Shown here piece after piece: positions 8,843-18,970 of a DNA stretch of 26,565 nt. This DNA comes from Hyphomonadaceae bacterium (GTDB lineage: Bacteria > Pseudomonadota > Alphaproteobacteria > Caulobacterales > Hyphomonadaceae). The DNA lies in the NCBI GenBank assembly GCA_016714495.1, contig JADKDU010000009.1, positions 1 to 26,565 of the forward strand, given 5' to 3'. Position 1 is the stretch's first letter, and the number at the start of each line of letters is the position of its first letter. The translations under genes were made by a program, and so were the position numbers. The notes below the pieces were generated by a model. The model was given only the letters and a program-made list of their open reading frames with translations, was not told the DNA's origin and searched no databases.

Positions 8843-11154
8843 CTAGAACGACTTGCGGATCGTCGCGAAGAATTGACGGGGCGAGCCCACCATCAGCGTC
8901 TGGTTGTCAGCGTTGGTATTGAAGCCATTAGTGCCAAGCGTAGAGACGTATTCCTCGTCCGTAAGGTTGGTCACGTTGACCTGCAGCTCGAGGCCTTCGA
9001 GCATCTCATTGCCGCCGAAGCGGTAGCCGGCGCTCAGGTCAGCCAACGTGTAGCCGTCGACTTCCGCGTTGTTGACGTAGGAGAAGTAGCGCGAACCGGT
9101 GTAGGCGAGTGAAAGCTTTCCGAAGAAAGCGCCGTTGTCGTAGCCTAGGTCAGCCTTGAACAGATGTTCTGGCGCGTTCACCACTGTCTTGCCGCTTGTC
9201 CGGATCGGCGCAGTCAGGGTCGCATCCACCACGTCGTCGTCGTATTTCGAGTCGTTGTACGAGTATGTGCCGTATAGCGTCCATTCGTCCGTGAAGTCAT
9301 ACGAGCCAGCCAGCTCAACGCCCTTGGTCGTCACGCTTCCGACGTTCTTGATCACCGACGGTTGCCGATGATGCCCGCGCCCGAAGAAGGCCGAGCAGCC
9401 GGTCTTCAAACTTCACATAGTAAGCGGCCGCAACGCCCTGGAAGGGGCCATTGCGATAACGCCAGCCGACTTCGGTCGTCTTGGAGCTTTCCGGGTCGGT
9501 GTTCTCTTTGATGAAGTCGAAGCCCGACTGCGTCTGGCTGGCGGCCGGCGCTAGCGTAAAGGCGCGCATGTTTTCGGTGTAGCCGCCAAAGATCTCGCTG
9601 TTGTCCGCGAGCTCATAGGTGAAGCCGATCTGCGGGAGGAAGTTGTCTTCCGACGTGATCGTGCCGTCGAGATCGGCGTTGGAACCCGACGTCGGCGCAA
9701 CGAAGCCGGCGATGTTGGTGTCGACAGCCATGTCTACCGTGACGGACTTGAAACCGCCAGAGACGGTCAGGGCGTCGGTGACGTCCCAGCGGTCCTGGAT
9801 GTAGAACATCGTGGTTTCGAAGTCGTAGGCATAGGACCACTGCGTCGCGAACGGATTGCGCATGAACTCCAGCGTCGGACGCGGCGCCGCTCGCGTGTTG
9901 GCGTAGAAGCGGCGATCCTGATTGAAGTCGTTGTACTCGTACCAGAAGCCCCCTTCGATCGTGTGATCGCCCAGTATCCAGGTCGCCGAGCCCAACGCGC
10001 CTGCACGGTTCATGTCATACTCGGTTGTGCGCACCGAGATCGGCGACACGTTAGGGCCGCCTTGCCCAAAGGAGAACGGGCTCACGTAAGGCGTGAACCA
10101 AATGCCCTGGCCTTCATTCTCGTGGAGATAAGCCGTGGCCGAAACGCTGAGATCGCTTGTCACATCCCAGTCATAAGACAGGCGGGCAAGCGAGATCGTC
10201 GCGTAGCCCAGGACGCATCGTAATAGGCGTCGTCGGCCGAAACGATCGGAGCGGGATAGATCGTCCCAGCGGCTGCATTTGTAACCGGCGCGCCCGTGTC
10301 GCCACGATTGTTCGCAATGTCGGCAACCTGTTGCGCGAGTGTCCAGGTCGGCGCGAAGTTGTCCCACTTGTAGCCGAGCCGATCGATCATCTCGAGCGAG
10401 AGATCCTGATAATCGGTCTCGCGGCGCTCCGACCAGTCATGGAAGCCCGAAAGCACGCCCGGCCTGATCGGTTGTTCGAAGCTCCATTGATCTGTTCGTT
10501 CTTCTGCTTGGCCGCCCTGCTTCCACTTGTCCTGTGTGTGATCTCACATAGGAAATAGAGGCCTTGCCGCCGGTCATGTCGATCACGCCGGTTTCGAGGC
10601 GCGCATAGCCGCGCAACATCGACTCGCTACCGCCGGTGAGGGCGATTTCGCCGCCGAAATCGTTCGAGGGGCGCGGCTGAAGAAGGTCGGGCGCCGCCAA
10701 GGTTTGAGGTCGATGCGGTGGAAAGCGAAGCTGCGCCCTGCGCCAGCTCAACGCGGCCGAGATTTTCCGAGATGATCGCGCGGCTGATGTGCAGGCCGTT
10801 GTAGTTTCCATAGCTCATGTCGCCGAGCGGAACGCGATCCAGCGTGTAACCGAGCTGATCTTTCTGGAAGCCACGAATGTTGATGTTGACGGCCCACTCG
10901 TATGCGCCGAACGGATCGGCCGCCGTGTAGTTCACGCCCGGCAGGCTCTCGATCAGCTTGATCGGGCTCGATCCTGCAGCTTCCAGCTGAAGATCTTCAG
11001 CCGTCAGCGTCTGAACCTGGCGCGTTTCGCCCTGGCCAATGATGACCACGACATCGCGCGCAGCATCCACATCGTCCGCCGGCGTCGCCTGTGCCCAGGC
11101 GTTTGCGCTACACAGCGAGACAATCGCTACGCCCATCAGCAGTTTCATTTTCAC
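8843..11154 (-). CDS. TonB-dependent outer-membrane receptor (frameshifted)
   Basis: This is an outer-membrane active-uptake receptor driven by TonB. GTG at 11154 has GGAG 8 nt upstream; ATG at 11148 is the alternative. A signal peptide ends 'ANAWAQ', followed by a TonB-box-like 'DVVVIIGQ' and a plug domain with 'LIESLPGVNY', 'VNINIRGFQKDQLGYTLDRV' and 'RVELAQGAASL'. The barrel follows in pieces through several frames, with typical alternating strands and loops ('EIFGGYTENMRAF', 'SKTTEVGWRYRNG', 'NVGSVTTKGVELAGSYDF'), and ends with the usual terminal Phe ('FFATIRKSF', stop at 8843). At least four frame changes are needed, near 10700, 10480, 10200 and 9400. The corrected length of about 770 residues is normal for the family. 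The ligand cannot be told from sequence; no cobalamin riboswitch or ferric-regulator box was seen upstream. Confidence 0.85.
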
Positions 11155-11360
11155 GTGACACTCTCCGCATCAAAGCGCCGTCCCATTCGACGCCGGTCGG
11201 GGTTAGGGCAGGTGTGTGACTGTCAGTTCTCATTTCTGTGAAGGTTGATGCGTGGCTACGCATTCCGCGCGGGCTGTGGCTGGCCGGCCTCCCTGCTCAA
11301 AATCACGCCAGCAAGGAGAATCAACGCGTGATTTATACAGGCGTGTGATAGCCGTGCTGC
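11155..11360. promoter_or_regulatory. Divergent gap between TonB receptor and Cys-rich/efflux genes
   Basis: This roughly 200-bp gap must carry the receptor's leftward promoter and that of the rightward metal-efflux remnant. The only structure seen is a small perfect hairpin at 11248-11263, ATGCGT-GGCT-ACGCAT. No MerR- or ArsR-type operator was recognised by eye. Confidence 0.3.
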
Positions 11361-11780
11361 ATGATGCAGGCGCTGCGAAACCGGACAAAGGAAGCTGGGG
11401 CCTTGATGGCCCTCCTCGCCTTGCTGTTCGCATTCAGCCCGTCGCTAGAAGCGCTCGCCTGTGCAGCCGAAGGCTGCGACCCGGCCTGCGCCGAGCGAAC
11501 TGAAGGAACGGCTGTGTCAAGAATCAACGACTCCACATCAGACAATTGCATCGACTCCAATTGCGTGTGCGTGGCCGGTCATTGCAGCCATGCCGCGGTT
11601 TTGACGCCGATGATCGAAACATCAGTCGCCTTGATCCAGTCGCCAGCGCGCGTGTGCGTCGAGACGGAAGATCCGGCTTCAAAGCGCCAGGCACGCCCGA
11701 ACGCCGCCCTCGCATCTGACCGATCTGCTGCGCATCGCGCAGTCCGACGTCAGATTCGACGAGTTTTCCCATGTCCGTTA
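11361..11780 (+). CDS. Small Cys-rich exported protein ahead of an RND metal-efflux adaptor
   Basis: The N-terminus is a signal peptide or membrane segment ('LMALLALLFAFSPSLEALA'). It is followed by a Cys/His-rich stretch with CAAEGCDPAC and CIDSNCVCVAGHCSHA, which could bind a metal or form disulfides in the periplasm. The ATGs at 11361/11364 or 11406 are all usable; 11406 sits after a GGAAG. A frame change near 11680-11710 leads to a conserved-looking end, 'LTDLLRIAQSDVRFDEFSHV'. Its stop (TAA, 11778-11780) overlaps the adaptor's ATG at 11771, so the two are probably translationally coupled. Small exported proteins of this sort often stand before heavy-metal RND genes (CzcI-like position). 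I infer a metal-sensing or metal-handling role from position and cysteines only. Confidence 0.55.
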
Positions 11781-12413
11781 AGCGCGCCCATGTGGGCGTT
11801 GTCGTCGCCATCCTGGCTGCCGCCGGCGCCGGCTTTGTCGTCGCACGCGCAACCAAACCTTCCGCGTCCGCACCAGCCGATGCGCACGCGGATGAAGACA
11901 AGGCAGAGCATGTCAAAGGCTTTGTCGCGCTGAAGCCCGCCGATGCGCCTGCCGCCGGCGTGGAGCTTGCGCAAGTCGAACGTGGCGGCGGCATCGATCT
12001 CTTGCTGCCGGGTCGCGTGGCGGTCGCCGTCAACGCCCAGAGCGTCGTCGCGGCGCCGCTGGACGGGACGATCGTGGACATCCATGTCGCTGTCGGATCG
12101 AAAGTGGCCAAAGGCGCAGCCATCGCATCCATCCGCAGCCCCGAAGGCGGCGCAATCCGCGCCGAGGTAGATGCAACTAAAGCCGCGCTTGAAGCGGCCG
12201 AAGCGCTGGATGTGCGCAACAAGCACCTGTTCGACGAGGGCGTCATCCCGCGTCAGGAATGGGAAGCCACCCGCGCCGCTACGCTGACCGCGCAGGCCCA
12301 GGTGCGCGCCGCCGAGTCACAGGCTGCCGCCATGGGCGCGCCCACGACGAGAGGCGTCGCCGTCATCCGTAGCCCGATTTCCGGCGTCGTGACGCGTATC
12401 CCTGCGACGCCCG
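11771..12413 (+). pseudogene. czcB: CzcB-like membrane-fusion (HlyD-family) adaptor, C-terminus missing
   Basis: CzcB-type adaptors link a heavy-metal RND pump in the inner membrane to an outer-membrane channel. Visible parts are an N-terminal membrane anchor (residues 7-25), an acidic/His linker ('DAHADEDKAEH'), the first half of the lipoyl-like domain ('VVAAPLDGTIVDIHVAVGSK'), a helical hairpin (about 130-185, Ala/Glu-rich) and the returning lipoyl half ('SPISGVVTRIPATPG'). The reading then stops resembling an adaptor at about residue 213-215, where roughly 150-180 residues (beta-barrel and membrane-proximal domains) would be expected. From 12411 the DNA encodes CzcA instead, in another frame. 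So this is either a real deletion joining czcB to czcA or an assembly join. Confidence 0.75.
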
Positions 12414-12732
12414 GCTCTTCACACGCACGGGCGCCGCCGAGATGGCTTTGGACCCGATGCCGCCCAGCATGTCAGACACATTCGTCATGCTGCCTCCGCT
12501 CGAGGAATTGCCCAACCGCAATTTGCCTAAGGCCGACCTCGTCGCGCTGTCGAAGAGAAACTCGGCAAACTGCTCGGCAACAATTACGAGTTCACGCAAC
12601 CGATTCAGATGCGCTTCAATGAATTGATCGCGGGCGTGCGCTCGGACGTCGCCGTGAAAGTCTATGGCGATGATTTCGAGGCTATGCGCGCCTCCGCCGA
12701 AAGGGATGCGTCCGTTCTGCGCTCCATCCCTG
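12411..12732 (+). pseudogene. czcA: Internal fragment of a CzcA-like heavy-metal RND pump
   Basis: The reading starts with 'RLFTRTGAAEMALDPMPPS', changes frame once near 12545, then gives 'GNNYEFTQPIQMRFNELI' and 'GVRSDVAVKVYGDDFEAMRA' up to about 'RSIPG'. These are signature stretches of the periplasmic porter domain in the second half of CzcA/CusA-type pumps (about 1,040 residues in full). Only about 105 residues survive. The membrane helices, the proton-relay residues and everything before and after are absent, so it cannot work as a pump. The upstream join is to czcB, and the downstream join is to an unrelated Ser/Thr-rich reading. Confidence 0.8.
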
Positions 12733-13007
12733 GCGAACTCGTCGGCTTGAAGGCCAATAGCGTCACATCGAATCAGCCGACGGCAACGAGCGACTCATCC
12801 GCTGCCTCCACGTCAACCAACACAGAGGGAACCCTTGCGGTTGAAGGCGTAAGCCCAGCGTCCGTACTTGCAACCATCGACACGTCCAAACTCGTGACCA
12901 ACGCAAAGGCTAACGAGGAGGCAAAAACCAAAGCCTCAGCAAGCCTCAAGCGCCGCACAACGAAAGAGCTCGCTCAGGCAGAGCTTGAGGCGGTCAAGAC
13001 GCGATAA
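12733..13007 (+). CDS. C-terminal part of an unrecognised Ser/Thr/Lys-rich protein, fused to the czcA fragment
   Basis: The frame of the czcA fragment stays open past its last recognisable residue for about 90 more residues: a Ser/Thr/Asn-rich linker ('SVTSNQPTATSDSSAASTST'), then an Ala/Lys/Glu-rich, probably helical end ('LVTNAKANEEAKTKASASLK'), stopping at 13005-13007. CzcA does not look like this at any point. It is probably the 3' end of another gene brought here by the same kind of join. I recognise no family, and no independent ribosome-binding site was seen. Confidence 0.4.
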
Positions 13008-13088
13008 CGGCGGCGCCGAGACTATCACGTTGCCTTGATAATGAGCGGCAGAGCGGGGCTGATGTCCTGTTACCTCCCGCTTTTGCGT

Positions 13089-13169
13089 TGTAACGCCTCT
13101 GCAGGGGCGCAGCGTGCAGCGCTCCGCGCATGTAACGCGCCGCAAAACGCCAATAAAAATGCGTGTAAC
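13089..13169 (+). promoter_or_regulatory. Three spaced TGTAAC boxes before the second TonB receptor
   Basis: TGTAACGC at 13089-13096, TGTAACGC at 13131-13138 and TGTAAC at 13164-13169 stand 42 and 33 bp apart, close to four and three helical turns, so they would lie on nearly the same face of the DNA. They end about 100 bp before the receptor's ATG. This could be a regulator-binding array, or chance in a 260-bp gap. No known binding consensus is claimed. Confidence 0.35.
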
Positions 13170-13267
13170 CGTAAATTACTGACGCGGCGGACGCCCGTCG
13201 CCTAATCCAGACCCGACTCGGACGCGCGCCCAAAGCGCTCGCGGGATTTATAGGGGAAGGACATTTC

Positions 13268-15332
13268 ATGTTGCGTAAGATCGATTACCGCGGCCTGCTT
13301 GTCAGCAGCGCCAGCGTCATGGCGCTCTGCCTTGGGGCGCCCATGGCCGCTGCTCAGGCTGCGCCCGATGCAGGCGCCGACGTGGTCGTCATCGTCGGCC
13401 AGACGATCGAGGAAACCCTCCCCCAGGAACTCGAAAAATACGGGTCCGACCTTGAGGTCGTCGATTCCACCGAAATCCGCAACCAGGTCTATGTCGACGC
13501 CCAGCAGGCCCTTACGATGAAGGTGCCGGGCCTGTTCGTGGCCACCCGCGGCGGCCCGTTCGCCTACATGGACATATCGCTGCAAGGCTCGCGCACGCAG
13601 GATATGCTGCTGCTGGTTGACGGCGTCCGCATCAACAACCGCCTCTATTCCGGCACGATGAGCGACACGCTCCCGGCCAGCATGATCGAGCGCATCGAAG
13701 TGCTGAAGGGCGGGCAGGGCCTGTTCTACGGAACCCAGGCGGCGGCCGGCGTCATCAACATGGTGACGCGCGGCTACACCAATGATTTGAACGGCCTCGT
13801 TACCGTCGGCGGCGACACCAATGACAGCATTCACGTTGACGGCTACGCCCGCGGCAAGGCCGGCCCAGGCAACTTCGTTGTCTATGCCTCTCAGGATAAG
13901 TCTGACGGCTTCGACCCCTATGACGCGCGCCAGCCTAGCTCATCCGACAGCGACCGCAGCTATGACATCTGGTCAGCTGGCGGCAAGTACCGCATCGAGC
14001 TGATGGACACTCGCAATCGACGCACGCTACCAGCACACCGACGCGCGCCTCGACAACACCAACCCGACCCTTGTCGCGTACTCGAAGAACGAGCGATGAA
14101 GACATCGCCAGCCTGGGCGTGGACTATCAGGTCACCGATTGGGCCCAGTTCCTCGTGAAGGGCTACTGGCACGACTGGGATTCGACCTACACGACGGTGC
14201 GCAACACCGTGCAGCCGGGCACAGGCGCGATCACCGGTCAGACTATCTCGGATCTGAACACCTATTGGGGCTTCGAGGACAAGGCATCAACGCCCTCGCC
14301 AAGCTCACTCCCGGCGGGCCATTCGAATACGTCATCGGCTACGACTTCCAGCAATACTCCGGCAAGGACGACGTGCTTCTGATCGCCGAGCAGGAAGAGG
14401 AGGTGAACGCCTTTCTTCGGCCAGATTCGCTCGACGGATGATCTCATCAAGAACGGCTCTTTCGCGGTTGGCGTCCGTCACAACGAATCCAGCGGATCAA
14501 GCAAAACCGTCTGGAACGCTTCGGGCCGCTACGACTTCCCGTCGTGGCTCTATGCGCAGGCCAACGCGGGCACCAGCTTCCTGCTGCCGACTGCCGAACA
14601 GCTTTACGCAATCGACCCGTTCTCCACACTGGGCAATCCGAACATCGAGGCTGAGGAAGCTGAGAATTACAACGTCGGCCTGGGCGGCGAACTTGGCATG
14701 GGGCCTTTATTCGCCTGGCAGGCCACCTACTTCACACGCGACATCGACAACCGCATCCAGTTCGCGGATTGCGATGCTTCCGTAGCGGCCACGGATTGCG
14801 CGACGCTCTTTCCACTCTGGACCCCAGCTACTTCAACGAAGGCGTTTACGTAAACCTCCCTGGAACTGTGGAAGTGCGCGGCTTCGAGCTGAGCGGCACA
14901 GTCGACTTCAACAATGGCTTCACGGCCATCGCCAGCTACACTGACGCCAAATCCAATGTCGAAGGCGGCGCGCAACTTGTTCGTGTTCCCCGCAGCTACG
15001 GCAAAGTCGGCGCCTCTTACGAGGCTGAGTCTGGAGTGTGGGGCGCGGACGCCAGCGTGCTCTGGGTCGGCAAAATCGAAAACACGGTCGCCGGCTTCGG
15101 CAGGCTCGCGTATGGCGACTATGTCGTCGCAGATTTCGCCGCGCACGTCTTCATTGACGCTGATCAGAAGCACAAGCTGACCGCGCGGGGTGGAAAACCT
15201 GTTCGACGAGACGTATCGCACAGCGCTCGGTTTCGGCGCTGGTCCGATGGAACGCAGACAAGCCGACGTTTCCTCGTCGGTACTGTCGGGGGGCCGCGCA
15301 CTCTGCACGTCTCGTACAGCTACGCGTTCTAG
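13268..15332 (+). CDS. TonB-dependent receptor, BtuB/siderophore type (frameshifted)
   Basis: ATG at 13268 follows GGGGAAGGA. The signal peptide ends 'PMAAAQA' and is followed by a TonB-box-like 'DVVVIVGQTIEETL'. The plug domain is intact (residues about 45-175), with 'LQGSRTQDMLLLVDGVRINN', 'RIEVLKGGQGLFYGTQAAAG' and 'VINMVTRG'. After about 14000 the barrel is read in several frames (changes near 14010, 14285, 14415, 14810, 15190 and 15260). It keeps family hallmarks: 'LLPTAEQLYAIDPFSTLGNP' followed by 'EAEEAENYNVGLGGEL', 'VENLFDETYRTALGFGAGPM', and a final Phe in 'LHVSYSYAF' with stop at 15330. The corrected length is about 685 residues. The PepSY protein immediately downstream suggests an iron-chelate ligand; that link is inference from known receptor-PepSY gene pairs. 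Confidence 0.87.
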
Positions 15333-15340
15333 GGGACGCA

Positions 15341-15377
15341 TGCGCCGCCGCCTCCGGGGCTTTCCGGAGGCGGCGCA
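15341..15377 (+). terminator. GC-rich hairpin between receptor and PepSY gene
   Basis: TGCGCC(GCC)GCCTCCGG pairs with CCGGAGGCGGCGCA, with one extra GCC in the left arm and a loop of about 6 nt. No T-run follows, and the next ATG is only 17 bp away. It may reduce read-through or stabilise the receptor mRNA 3' end, setting receptor and membrane protein to different levels, rather than act as a full terminator. Confidence 0.55.
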
Positions 15378-15393
15378 TTCGCGGTGAGAGCAA

Positions 15394-16863
15394 ATGATCA
15401 TCAAATCTCTCATCGTCGTGCATCGCTATGTCGGCGTTGTGCTGGGCGTTATCATGACGATCTGGTGCCTCTCCGGCTTCGTGATGATGTACCAGGGGTA
15501 TCCAGCCACAACGCCGGACGAACGTCAGGCGGGGCTTGAGACGCTAAATCTGACGCAATGCTGCGTACTGTCGGAACCCGATGGCGAAGCGATCGCGAAT
15601 GCGTATCGCGTCGAGATGCTGAACGGCGCACCCATCTTGCGCATGAACGGGCGAGACGGCGCCAGGGCTTACGATCTCGCAGCCAGCACCGAAGTCGGCG
15701 TTCTGTCGGAAACGCAAGTGCGCGGCGTTGCGGAAACTTTTGCGGCCGGCAACGGAATCAAAGGAAAGGTCGCCGAACTTGGAACGCTGCGCATCGATCA
15801 GTGGTCGGTGCAACCGGCCCGGCGTTCGCAGCCCCTGTGGCGCGCAGTCTTCGACGATCCGGCCCAGAGCTGGGTCTACATCAATGGTACGAACGGTGAA
15901 GTCGTGCAGGACGCCAACGGGCACGAACGGTTCTGGAACTGGCTCGGCGCCATTCCTCATTGGCTCTATCCGCTGATTCTGCGCGAGAACGGGCCGCTAT
16001 GGACCGAGGTCGTCGTCTGGTCGTCTGCCATCGGTTGCTTCCTGGTCGTGACGGGTATGGTAATTGGCTTCATCCGCTTGCGCGGCCGTTCCGGCAAATG
16101 GTGGCCCTACAAGAACCGTCCGATGTGGATGTGGCACCACGTCTTCGGCACGTTCGCCGGCGTTCTTATTCTGACCTGGACCTTCAGCGGGCTGATGACG
16201 ATGTCGCCCTGGGGCCTGTTGGAAAGCGAAGGCGCAATCAGTCCCGCCGATCTGCAAGGCTCAATGAAACTGGCCGATGTGCAAACTGTCCTCCAACAAA
16301 TCAAGACAGATCCGCCAGCGGATCTCGTTTCCGTGCGCGCCGCGCCCTTGCTCGGAAGCCCTTATCTGATCGCCCTGACCCGCGATGGCTCGGAGACGCG
16401 ATTCGGCGTCAACGGCCGCGTCCCGCTTGAACAATCCGCGCTGCAGGCCAGCCTTGCTGGGAAGGGTGGACTGCTCGCCGCTCAGCAAGCTCGAAGTGCT
16501 GGATACGGAAGACGACTTCTACTATGGCCACAAACGGCAGGTGAAATTCCCTGTTTATCGGCTTTCGCTGAACGACCCCGAAGCCACCAAGGCCTATTTC
16601 GATTTCAACACCGGCGAGCTTCGGCAGCTCGCGGACGGAACCAGCCAGCGTTATCGCTGGTTTGAAGCAGGCCTGCACAGCCTGGACTTCGCCTTCATGC
16701 GCAGCCGCCCGGTGTGGGACATCGTCGTGCTGCTGTTGCTGGTCGCTGTACGGTCGCTTGCGCCACCGGCGCGTGGATGTCCCTTCACGCGCAACGGCCA
16801 GGAGGTTTTTCGCGCGTTCGTGCAGCTTCTGAGGAGGAAATGGCGCGCGCCTGCTGCGTGTAA
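15394..16863 (+). CDS. PepSY-domain inner-membrane protein (iron-uptake associated)
   Basis: This is a multi-pass protein of the PepSY-associated TM-helix family, which usually accompanies ferric-siderophore receptors and may help with periplasmic ferric reduction or release. The first helix carries the family start 'LIVVHRYVGVVLGVIMTIWC'. A large periplasmic part follows with PepSY-like segments, then helices at 'VVVWSSAIGCFLVVTGMVIG' and 'HHVFGTFAGVLILTWTFSGL', a second PepSY-like segment ('VKFPVYRLSLNDPEATKAYF' then 'DFNTGELRQL') and a last helix near 'WDIVVLLLLVA'. Frame changes lie near 16455 and 16750. With these corrected it ends 'EEEMARACCV', stop at 16861, about 489 residues. His residues in and next to the helices (HRY, WHHVF) fit haem or iron contacts. 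It follows the receptor by 61 bp and probably shares its transcript. Confidence 0.85.
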
Positions 16864-16986
16864 CACCGCGAGATACGCAACAGACACCGCTCGATTTACC
16901 GGTCGCGCACGCGCATGATCGTTCTTACCGAGACCATGGTCCTCTGCTCTCGCTCTCCTCCTCCTGTGGGGGCTGGCCATGACACT

Positions 16987-17022
16987 GCCGCTGCGGACGG
17001 TGCGTCCGCAGCGGCAATTTTT
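16987..17022 (+). terminator. Intrinsic terminator after the receptor-PepSY operon
   Basis: GCCGCTGCGGA pairs perfectly with TCCGCAGCGGC around CGGTGCG and is followed by AATTTTT, a textbook rho-independent signal on the plus strand. It sits between convergent genes, 25 bp from the stop codon of the leftward acyl-CoA dehydrogenase. Confidence 0.9.
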
Positions 17023-17046
17023 CCGAGCTTCCGGAAGTTGCGCGCC

Positions 17047-18814
17047 CTATTCGGACGCGGAGGCCAGCAGCATAGCGTCTTCGTCGCCCATGCGAGAGCC
17101 CATCGTGATCGGGCCGAGATGGCCGCCGGCGGACGCCAGCGTTTCTTCTGCAAAGAAGCGCGCGAGCGCGATGGCGCGATCGCCCCGGCCATTCTGGCGC
17201 TGATCAATGGCGGAACGCGTCAGGTAGAAACCGCCCGCCACATCGCCGGCAAGCCGCAGATAGGCGGTTGCGCCGTAAAGCGCCGTGGTGCGGCTGGATT
17301 TCATGGTCGCGATCATCCAGTCAGTGGCTTCACTGAAGACATCCAGCGCGCCCTCGAGCCGGTCAGCCACTGATACCAAGCGAGGATCATTGGTCTGGCG
17401 CGCTTCACGGGCCGTGGCGCGAGCATCTGCCATCAGCGCGGCGGGAGCTGCGCCATTGTTCATCGACAATTTGCGGCCGACAAGGTCGATCGCCTGAATG
17501 CCGTTCGTGCCTTCGTAGATCGGGAGGATACGCGCATCGAGATAGAGCTGGGCCGCAGCGGTTTCCGCCATGAAACCCATGCCGCCATAGACCTGAACGC
17601 CAGCGCTGCTGATGTCCACGGCGCGATCGGTCGACCATGCCTTGGCCAACGGCGTCAGGAAATCCTCCCGCATCTTGGCCGCTTCGCGGACGGTTGGATC
17701 GGTTGCGTTCTTCGCCAGTTCGGCTGCCGCGCCGCAGGCATAGCAGATCGAACGCGCCGCCTGTGTCGCCGCCGCCATGTTGGCGATGGTGCGTTGCACG
17801 TCCGGGTGTTTGATGATGGGAGCGGAGCCTTCGACGCCCGGCGCCGCCCCTTGCTTGCGGTCATTGGCGTAGTTGGTCGCAACCTGCAGCGCCGCCTCCG
17901 CAACACCCACGCCCTCGAGCCCCACATTCAGACGCGCCGAGTTCATCATCGTGAACATGGCGGCAAGGCCCTTGTTGGGTTCGCCAACCAGCCAGCCTTT
18001 AGCGCCGGAGAATTCCATCACGCAGGTAGGCGAAGCGTGGATGCCCATCTTGTGCTCCAGGCCGATACACTTGAACGCGTTGCGCTCGCCCAGCGAGCCG
18101 TCCGCATTCACGATGACCTTCGGCGCAACGAACAGCGAAATGCCTTTCGACCCCGCCGGCGCATCCGGAAGGCGGGCAAGCACGAGATGGATGATGTTGT
18201 CGGTCATGTCGTGGTCGCCCCACGAGATGAAGATCTTCTGGCCGGAGATCGCATACGAGCCATCGCCGTTGGGAACAGCCCTGGTCTTCAGCGCGCCCAC
18301 GTCAGAACCCGCCTGCGGTTCGGTCAGGTTCATCGCGCCCGTCCATTCGCCCGAGATCATCTTCGGCAAATACATCTGCTTTTGCTCATCCGAGGCGTGC
18401 TCCGAGAATCGCCTCGATCGCGCCGAAGGTCAGCAGCGGGCAGAGCGAGAACGCCATGTTGGAGCCATGCATCATCTCCATCACCGCCAGCGCCAGCGGC
18501 TTGGGCAGGCCCTGTCCGCCAAACTCCTCGGGGAAGGCGAGGCCCATCCAGCCGCCGTCGCAGAAACGCCCATAGGCTTCGGCGAAGCCCGGCGCGGCGA
18601 CAACGCCCGTATCGGTCAGCTTCGCGCCGACCTTGTGCCCGACCGCGTTGAGCGGCGCGAGCACGTCACGCGCCAGCTTGTTGGCCTCGTCGAGAATCGG
18701 CGCGACCAGATCGCGATCGAAGTTCGGGAATGCACCGGTTGCGGCAAGCTCGTCGAGCTTCGCCACATCATAGAGCGTGTCGGCGATTTGTCCGACCGGA
18801 GCATTGTACGTCAT
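17047..18814 (-). CDS. Acyl-CoA dehydrogenase, long DmdC-like form
   Basis: This FAD-dependent enzyme oxidises an acyl-CoA to the enoyl-CoA in the cytoplasm. The start reads 'MTYNAPVGQIADTLYDVAKL', typical of the roughly 590-residue subgroup that includes methylmercaptopropionyl-CoA dehydrogenases and medium/long-chain enzymes. Visible parts: the N-terminal helical domain with 'GLAFPEEFGGQGLP', the FAD-binding middle with 'GAMNLTEPQAGSDVGALKTR' and 'GQKIFISWGDHDM', and the C-terminal domain with the probable catalytic Glu in 'PIYEGTNGIQAIDLVGRKL'. The extra C-terminal extension after that motif marks the long subgroup. One missing base near 18402 ('LTFGAIEAILG' to 'EHASDEQKQM') splits it. The corrected length is about 589, full size. 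The substrate is not determinable; no dmdB or dmdD neighbour is present. A palindromic operator lies 157 bp upstream, and a TetR gene precedes it in the same direction. Confidence 0.92.
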
Positions 18815-18970
18815 TTTCGATCCTGTTTACCGCGCTTCGCCATGGCTTTGATATGAAGCTGACAGTCGAAATTGTGCGCCGTCAACGAGATACAGACGTC
18901 TCGCGAGACTTGCTGCGGCGGATCAATTTCAACGCGCCCGCCCCGGTCGGTCCTGGCATCGTTCATTGAA

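Noticed and set aside
13010..13267. Cobalamin riboswitch ahead of the BtuB-like receptor
   Set aside because: The conserved GCCACTG-type B12 box and the expected folded core were not seen; the gap contains only short TGTAAC repeats.
13202..13834. Minus-strand ORF of 210 codons opposite the second TonB receptor
   Set aside because: Antisense to the well-conserved signal peptide and plug domain; its composition (His/Asp/Val/Gly-rich) is typical of antisense frames in such genes.
17794..18856. Two long plus-strand ORFs opposite the acyl-CoA dehydrogenase
   Set aside because: The minus strand shows the full set of acyl-CoA dehydrogenase motifs through this stretch; the plus ORFs match nothing and overlap each other.
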